The notes under the pieces: generated by a model
What the model saw: only the letters and a program-made list of their open reading frames with translations
What the model was told of the DNA's origin: nothing
Database searches by the model: none
Origin: CBDAPI01 sp965248635
GTDB lineage: Bacteria; Acidobacteriota; UBA6911; RPQK01; CBDAPI01
Direction: 5' to 3'
Length of the DNA: 64,000 bases
NCBI GenBank assembly: GCA_965248635.1
Contig: OZ252114.1
Span: forward strand, 2,728,001 to 2,792,000
Translations under genes and position numbers: made by a program
Shown: positions 60,056 through 64,000 of the stretch, one piece after another
How positions within the stretch are numbered: position 1 is the first letter of the stretch
Layout: every line of letters begins with the position of its first letter

Positions 60056-60757
60056 CTAACTCCGGACCTGTCTGACAGATCCGACAAGGGACCTGATGAG
60101 CCTCAATCCGTCGCAGGAGCCCAGAACGGCTTCCGACGCCCGTTCGGGATGCGGCATCATTCCCATCACGTTCCGTCCAGCGTTGACGATCCCGGCGATG
60201 GCGTTGAGCGATCCATTTGGGTTCGCCCGGGGAGCCTGGCTGCCCCGGGCGTCGACGTACCGAAAAACCACCTGCTCGCGTGCTTCCAGTTCGTTGAGTT
60301 CAGCCGCCGGCAGAAAAAAATTGCCGTCGTTGTGGGCAATGGGTATCTCAAGGATTTCTCCCTGTGTCAATCCTGAGGTAAAAGGGGTATTCAACTGCTC
60401 GGTGCGTAGAAAAACCGGTTGACAGAGAAACTTCAGATTGGCGTTCCTGAGCATGGCTCCGGGTAGAAGACCCGCCTCCTGAAGAATCTGAAAACCATTG
60501 CAGATCCCCAGGACGAGACCGCCTCTGGCGGCATGATCCTTGACTCTCTCCATGATGGGAGAGAATTTTGCGATGGCTCCGCTGCGCAGGTAATCGCCGT
60601 AAGAAAACCCTCCGGGCAGGACAACCACATCCACTTCGCGTAAATCGGTGTCCTGATGCCAGAGGAAAACGGCTTCCTCTCCGACTACATGACGGATCAC
60701 GTGGTAGGTGTCGTGATCACAGTTCGAGCCTGGAAAGACCACCACTCCAAACTTCAC
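60056..60757 (-). CDS. purQ: Phosphoribosylformylglycinamidine synthase subunit PurQ
   Basis: PurQ is the glutaminase that feeds ammonia to PurL. The 233-residue class-I glutamine amidotransferase has GSNCDHDT, the oxyanion region LPGGFSYGDYLR, the nucleophile motif LGICNGFQ with the catalytic Cys, and the His-Glu pair in MMPHPERA. Its start overlaps the purS stop by 4 bases, so the two are coupled. Confidence 0.95.
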   Translation of the reverse strand: MKFGVVVFPGSNCDHDTYHVIRHVVGEEAVFLWHQDTDLREVDVVVLPGGFSYGDYLRSGAIAKFSPIMERVKDHAARGGLVLGICNGFQILQEAGLLPGAMLRNANLKFLCQPVFLRTEQLNTPFTSGLTQGEILEIPIAHNDGNFFLPAAELNELEAREQVVFRYVDARGSQAPRANPNGSLNAIAGIVNAGRNVMGMMPHPERASEAVLGSCDGLRLIRSLVGSVRQVRS

Positions 60758-60996
60758 GATATCTGCCGGATCTCAAAGTCTTCGATAATGGGATTGGAGA
60801 GTACGTCAGCAGCGATCTGCTCGCTGAGTTGAGTCACAACAGCCTGATCCTGGTCGTCGATTTCTAGCTCGAAGTAGCGCCCCTGGCGAACTCGTGAGAT
60901 CTCCTCGTGACCCAGTTTTTTTAGAGAGCGTTGGATCGCCTGTCCCTGAGGATCCAGTACTTCGTCCTTGAGCTTGACCACAATTTGGACCTTCAT
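60754..60996 (-). CDS. purS: Phosphoribosylformylglycinamidine synthase subunit PurS
   Basis: PurS joins PurL and PurQ into the active complex. The 80-residue protein has the family pattern VKLKDEVLDPQGQAIQRSL and LGHEEISRVRQGRYFELEID. It is the first gene of the pur operon (S-Q-L-F-M-N). The start follows a tandem 17-base repeat (atgagaaata-type on the plus strand) and lies 69 bases after the stop of the last shell-protein gene on the same strand, so read-through from the microcompartment genes is possible. Confidence 0.92.
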   Translation of the reverse strand: MKVQIVVKLKDEVLDPQGQAIQRSLKKLGHEEISRVRQGRYFELEIDDQDQAVVTQLSEQIAADVLSNPIIEDFEIRQIS

Positions 60997-61065
60997 GAGA
61001 AATACACCCGTATGAGAAATATACGCGCCTTCTGGCTACCTCCCTCGAACGAGCTCATTCTAACA

Positions 61066-61344
61066 CTATTCTGTGTCGCACAAATCGACGTGGTCGACGA
61101 CTCCGACGACGGCGGCGTTCACCGGAGTATCGAACTCGCCAAGCACTTTCATGGCAGCCCAGCCGTCCAGCACGCAGAGCACCCTGTCCCCGACTCCCGA
61201 GTCGGCTCCGTCGATGGCCAGGACCTGCTCTCCAACCTCTTCTCCTTCGGGGGTAAGCGGCTGGACTAGAAGGAGCTTCTGCCCTTCGAAACAGATGTCC
61301 TTTTGAGTGGAGAAAAGCTGGTCTACGACTCTTCCAATGATCAT
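61066..61344 (-). CDS. BMC-P shell pentamer (EutN/CcmL family), third
   Basis: The 92-residue protein is a bacterial microcompartment vertex protein: LLVQPLTPEGEEVGEQVLAID then DSGVGDRVLCVL and VVGVVDHVDL near the end, fitting the EutN/CcmL fold. Pentamers cap the corners of the shell. It overlaps the preceding pentamer gene by 4 bases and is followed 69 bases later by purS. It is more diverged than the first pentamer and begins with MIIGRVVDQLFSTQK. Confidence 0.9.
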   Translation of the reverse strand: MIIGRVVDQLFSTQKDICFEGQKLLLVQPLTPEGEEVGEQVLAIDGADSGVGDRVLCVLDGWAAMKVLGEFDTPVNAAVVGVVDHVDLCDTE

Positions 61345-61619
61345 GAACCGGAATCCGGGAAGTTCTCACTGTCGAGAATCCCGACAATCGAGCAGTCCGA
61401 CGGAACCAGGTCTGGAGACCAGGGAAAGCTTCCCTCCTTGCCGGTCACATAGAAGACCCGCTCACCGGGTCCCGCGCCTACAGAGTCCAGGGCCACGCGG
61501 ACCGGGCCGATTGAATAGCCGTCTCGGTCAATCGGTTTGATGAGGAGAATCCGCCGGCCTCTCAGGGGCGGATCTTTCATGGTGGCGACAACGGTTCCAA
61601 CAACTTCCGCCAGGTTCAT
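61341..61619 (-). CDS. BMC-P shell pentamer (EutN/CcmL family), second
   Basis: The 92-residue pentamer starts MNLAEVVGTVVATMKDPPL, then LLIKPIDRDGYS and DSVGAGPGERVFYVTG, the typical EutN strand order. An unusual PWSPDLVPSDCS loop precedes the last strand. It overlaps both neighbouring pentamer genes by 4 bases each, so the three are produced as one unit. The three are equal in length. Confidence 0.9.
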   Translation of the reverse strand: MNLAEVVGTVVATMKDPPLRGRRILLIKPIDRDGYSIGPVRVALDSVGAGPGERVFYVTGKEGSFPWSPDLVPSDCSIVGILDSENFPDSGS

Positions 61620-61894
61620 GATGGCTTATCGTGAAAGTCGATCGTGTCCACGATTCCGATAATCGTGCAGTCGACGGGATGATCGGCCATCCCCGTCGCC
61701 ATGCGGGAGGAACTGCCTTTGACAATGATCACGATCTCGCCGGCACCGGCGCCGACTGTATCGACTGCCACCTGGTAGCCGGAGTCCTCGCCAGTCTCGG
61801 GATCGATGGTTCGGACGATGAGCAGTTTCTTCCCCTGAAGCTTCTCGTCCTTGCGGGTGGCGACTACCGTTCCGGCAATCCTACCTAGAAGCAT
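61616..61894 (-). CDS. BMC-P shell pentamer (EutN/CcmL family), first
   Basis: The 92-residue pentamer reads MLLGRIAGTVVATRKDEKL, then KLLIVRTIDPET, VDTVGAGAGEIVIIVKG and TIIGIVDTIDF at the end, close to the canonical EutN family. It is the first of three overlapping pentamer genes and lies 41 bases from the family C element, which separates it from the BMC-H gene upstream. Confidence 0.92.
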   Translation of the reverse strand: MLLGRIAGTVVATRKDEKLQGKKLLIVRTIDPETGEDSGYQVAVDTVGAGAGEIVIIVKGSSSRMATGMADHPVDCTIIGIVDTIDFHDKPS

Positions 61895-61935
61895 GGCTGG
61901 TCAGAACTTTCTATCCGGAGTCACGGACCGGTACT

Positions 61936-62098
61936 AGTGGACTGTAACACCTGAATCGCTAGCGCCTGAGCGGCCCTCGAACCCGATCTCTGCGTTGCGC
62001 CTCCTCGCCATAGTCCTGACTATGCCTCGTCCGCGGGTCTTGACCTCGGGCCCGAATGGCTCGCTCATCCACTACCGATTCAAGCATTGCAGTCCACT
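61936..62098. mobile_element. MITE-like element, family C (complete), between BMC-H and BMC-P genes
   Basis: A 163-bp element. The left arm AGTGGACTGTAACACCTGAA and the complement of the right arm share AGTGGACTG and TGAATCG over 23 bases. The left end is part of CTAGTGG. The core holds GTTGCGCCTCCTCGCCATAG and the palindrome CATAGT-CCTG-ACTATG, matching the corresponding core parts of family B. One base after the right end lies the TAG stop of the BMC-H gene. It encodes no protein. Confidence 0.8.
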
Positions 62099-62099
62099 G

Positions 62100-62387
62100 C
62101 TATTTCGGGACGATCGGAAGGCGTTCGTCCAGACTCGAGTGCGGCCGCGGTATCACGTGAACGCTGACCAGTTCGCCTACCCGCCGTGCAGCAGCAGCAC
62201 CCGCATCGGTGGCAGCTTTGACCGCTGCTACATCCCCGCGCACCATTGCGGTTACCAGGCCACTGCCGACTTTCTCGTAGCCGACCAGGGTGACCTTGGC
62301 GGCCTTGACCATGGCGTCGGCGGCTTCAACCATGGCAACGAGACCCTTGGTCTCAACCATCCCCAACGCTTCCATCGAATCGGCCAT
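62100..62387 (-). CDS. BMC-H shell hexamer
   Basis: The 95-residue protein is a microcompartment facet protein: ALGMVETKGLVAMVEAAD at the start, then VGYEKVGSGLVTAMVRGD with the central pore residues, and KAATDAGAAAARRVGEL. The short C-terminal tail (SSLDERLPIVPK) is a usual extension. Hexamers tile the shell facets. It lies 34 bases after the aldolase stop and its TAG stop abuts the MITE-like element of family C. Only one hexamer is present in the window. Confidence 0.94.
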   Translation of the reverse strand: MADSMEALGMVETKGLVAMVEAADAMVKAAKVTLVGYEKVGSGLVTAMVRGDVAAVKAATDAGAAAARRVGELVSVHVIPRPHSSLDERLPIVPK

Positions 62388-62421
62388 TGGCTAGTGGTGC
62401 CTCCCAGGAAACAGGACCCGT

Positions 62422-63186
62422 CTATCGGTCCCTGTTCATCTCCAGTATGACTCTCTCGACGATCTCTTCGATTTCCCGCGGAGACAGCGTGAGAGGGTGT
62501 TCGCCATTGGCAGTGACCGGGCAGTCTAACTGCCGCGAAACTGGAGCAGTTATACCATACTTCCCAGTGACGTCAAAAAGTTTGTCAACAGATTCCTGAG
62601 TGAGCAGACTTTGCTTTCCAAGGATGCGAGTCAATAGCGAAATTTTGGCAAAGTGCTCCAGTATTTCCATCCGAAAAAAGGCCTTCTGAAGGTCAGCTCC
62701 CAGGGTGATGGCGCCGTGGTTGGCCAGAAGGATCGCATCATGCCGAGGCACCAGATCATTCAGGCTGTTTGCCAGTTCATCTGTGGAAGGAGTCCCGTAG
62801 GGGGCAATCGGAACACAACCCAGCGTCAGGACGACCTCCGGCATCAAAGCTTCACGCAAGGGAATGCCGGCCACTGCGTGTGCCGTGCCGTAGACGGGGT
62901 GTCCATGGCAAACAGCGCCCACGTCAGACCTTCCCCGGTAGACAACGACGTGCATCTTGATCTCACTCGAGACCTCCCGCATGCCTTCAAGTCGATCCCC
63001 CTCCAGGTTGGTCAACACCAGGTCGTCGGGCTCCAGGTCGCCCTTGCACAAGCCCGTGGGAGTCGCAAGCAGCCGTTCACCCAGACGGATCGACAGATTT
63101 CCTTCGTTGGCACAGATCAGCTCCTTGGCATACATCCGCCTGCCAATCTCGCAAATGAGTTCCCGCGCTTGCCATTCTCTCAGCAT
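62422..63186 (-). CDS. Class II aldolase with C-terminal encapsulation peptide
   Basis: The 254-residue enzyme has the class II aldolase/adducin zinc ligands His94 and His96 (CHGHP), His157 (NHGA) and the catalytic-region Glu75. Such enzymes split fuculose- or rhamnulose-phosphate to lactaldehyde and DHAP. After a short linker (PVTANGEHPLTLS) the C-terminus ends in an amphipathic helix PREIEEIVERVILEMN (residues 236-251), the form of a microcompartment encapsulation peptide. It is the first gene of the shell cluster. The ATG at 63186 is preferred; upstream codons come from a word-repeat array. Confidence 0.9.
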   Translation of the reverse strand: MLREWQARELICEIGRRMYAKELICANEGNLSIRLGERLLATPTGLCKGDLEPDDLVLTNLEGDRLEGMREVSSEIKMHVVVYRGRSDVGAVCHGHPVYGTAHAVAGIPLREALMPEVVLTLGCVPIAPYGTPSTDELANSLNDLVPRHDAILLANHGAITLGADLQKAFFRMEILEHFAKISLLTRILGKQSLLTQESVDKLFDVTGKYGITAPVSRQLDCPVTANGEHPLTLSPREIEEIVERVILEMNRDR

Positions 63187-63293
63187 CGTTCCAAGTTCCA
63201 CGTTCCCCGTTCCGCGAACTTCGAACGTCCAACTTTCAAGCATCAACTTTGAACTCTCAACCTTCAACTTTCAACCTTCAATTTTCAACCGAG
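63186..63293. repeat. Heptamer word-repeat array between the aldolase and ruvA
   Basis: gttccaa, gttccac, gttcccc words on one side and caactttcaa, aaccttc words on the other fill the gap between the divergent aldolase and ruvA genes. Period 7 over most of it. Confidence 0.85.
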
Positions 63294-63313
63294 GTTCGAC
63301 CAGTCCCGTTCGC

Positions 63314-63319
63314 TATAAT
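63314..63319 (+). promoter_or_regulatory. Candidate -10 box of ruvA
   Basis: TATAAT 7 bases before the ATG at 63327, with an earlier ATG overlapping the box at 63318. The transcript would be leaderless. Confidence 0.45.
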
Positions 63320-63326
63320 GCAAACC

Positions 63327-63926
63327 ATGCTTGCGCGACTGACGGGAACCCTGAATGAAAAGTCGGCTGGACAGCTCATTATTGACGTCGGGGGTGTCGG
63401 GTATGAAGTGTTCATTCCCTGTTCGACCTACTATGAACTGGGCGGGGTGGGGGAGAAAGTCACGCTTCGAATCTACACTCACGTGAAAGAAAATGACCTG
63501 AGTCTTTACGGCTTCCTGACCCAGCGTGAGAAAGAGCTGTTTAACCTGTTGATTCAGATTTCCGGCATCGGCCCCAAGCTGGGAGTCATCATTTTGTCCG
63601 GACTCCCTGCCGAGGAGCTGGCTGAGGCCGTGGTGGCCGGGGACCTGGTGCGGTTGACTTCGATTCCGGGGGTTGGGAAAAAGACGGCTGAGAGGATCGT
63701 TCTCGAGCTCAAGGAGAAGCTCGACAAGCTGATCCCGGACCGTTCTCCCGAAGAGGCGAGAAACCTGCCCGGGGGTGTCAACGGGGACGTCGTTTCTGCT
63801 CTGGTGAATCTCGGATACCAGAGGACAGCTGCGGAGAAGGCGGTCAGAGAGGTCAGTCTGGAAAGAAGTGACACAGGTTTTGAAAGCGTCTTAAGGGGCG
63901 CCCTCAGTCATCTCTCGGGTTCCTGA
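63327..63926 (+). CDS. ruvA: Holliday junction DNA helicase subunit RuvA
   Basis: RuvA binds four-way junctions and loads RuvB. The 199-residue protein has the OB domain (GGVGYEVFIPCSTYYEL), two helix-hairpin-helix motifs (ISGIGPKLGVIIL and IPGVGKKTAERIVLEL) and the C-terminal RuvB-contact domain (ALVNLGYQRTAAEKAV). The ATG at 63327 gives the usual MLARLTG start; ATG 63318 adds three residues. The partial ruvB gene follows 26 bases later. Confidence 0.95.
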   Translation: MLARLTGTLNEKSAGQLIIDVGGVGYEVFIPCSTYYELGGVGEKVTLRIYTHVKENDLSLYGFLTQREKELFNLLIQISGIGPKLGVIILSGLPAEELAEAVVAGDLVRLTSIPGVGKKTAERIVLELKEKLDKLIPDRSPEEARNLPGGVNGDVVSALVNLGYQRTAAEKAVREVSLERSDTGFESVLRGALSHLSGS

Positions 63927-63952
63927 CCGGCGAAAGGTTTGGACGATACTTG

Positions 63953-64000
63953 ATGGAAGAAGAGAATCGCTTTCTAGACCCATCGGTGAAAGACACGGAT
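63953..64000 (+). CDS. ruvB: Probable start of ruvB (partial)
   Basis: An ATG at 63953 opens a frame running off the window, with MEEENRFLDPSVKDTD as its first 16 residues, a plausible start for RuvB just before its LRPxxL segment. It lies 26 bases after the ruvA stop, in the usual ruvA-ruvB order. The call rests mainly on that position. Confidence 0.55.
   Translation, partial: MEEENRFLDPSVKDTD

Noticed and set aside
58271..60376. Open frame of about 700 codons on the plus strand opposite purL
   Set aside because: It lies antisense to a certain gene and its translation has no domain or membrane pattern; it is a result of the codon bias of purL.

Overview
The window looks like a chromosomal segment of an uncultured Gram-negative bacterium, most likely an Acidobacteriota member. 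This rests on gene content seen in the sequence: an outer-membrane barrel and an LpxL-like acyltransferase, a DUF1326 protein, a ThuA/DUF1080 fusion, a PA0069-type radical SAM protein, a compact microcompartment locus, and a remnant of a MacB-like permease ending in DPVEALRYE as in the acidobacterial orphan permeases. No 16S gene or other decisive marker is present, so the phylum is an inference; Planctomycetota or Verrucomicrobiota are less likely alternatives.

Layout. 1-9.8 kb: a partial unknown gene, ispG, an outer-membrane protein, an NhaC antiporter, two tandem zinc-ribbon membrane proteins, a MaoC-like protein, murQ, hflK-hflC and a 30-residue COX24-like basic protein. 9.9-13.8 kb: a molybdenum hydroxylase operon whose iron-sulphur subunit carries a Tat signal, ending in a small Cys-rich protein. 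14-21 kb: DUF1326 and other secreted proteins, hpt, an S4 protein, pepD, a ureohydrolase and a deoxyhypusine-synthase-like protein. 21-29.5 kb: an acyltransferase, methyltransferase and acyl carrier protein group, rsgA, ThuA/DUF1080, xthA and a PiT remnant. 29.6-41.2 kb: an oxidoreductase, an acyl-CoA dehydrogenase and a second molybdenum hydroxylase operon with its maturation genes (MoxR ATPase, VWA protein, MobA-like and XdhC-like). 41.3-51.5 kb: a frameshifted glycosyltransferase, a ROK kinase, an ABC exporter, an SPFH plus ribbon-helix-helix pair and tRNA-Val. 51.5-54.6 kb: a YpdA-like reductase, der, an IHF/HU protein and a MerR regulator. 54.7-63.2 kb: a minus-strand block reading aldolase, BMC-H, three BMC-P, purS, purQ, purL, purF, purM, purN. 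63.3 kb to the end: ruvA and the start of ruvB.

Two kinds of non-coding structure recur. The first is a set of about twenty arrays of degenerate 7-8 bp words between genes; several abut broken genes and some are translated into gene ends. The second is a group of 163-169 bp elements with terminal inverted repeats, in three families that share a core. Three of the five copies abut a TAG stop codon, and one truncated copy now encodes the C-terminus of MurQ. Several genes also carry a TANAAT hexamer only 6-9 bases before the start codon, which suggests leaderless mRNAs.
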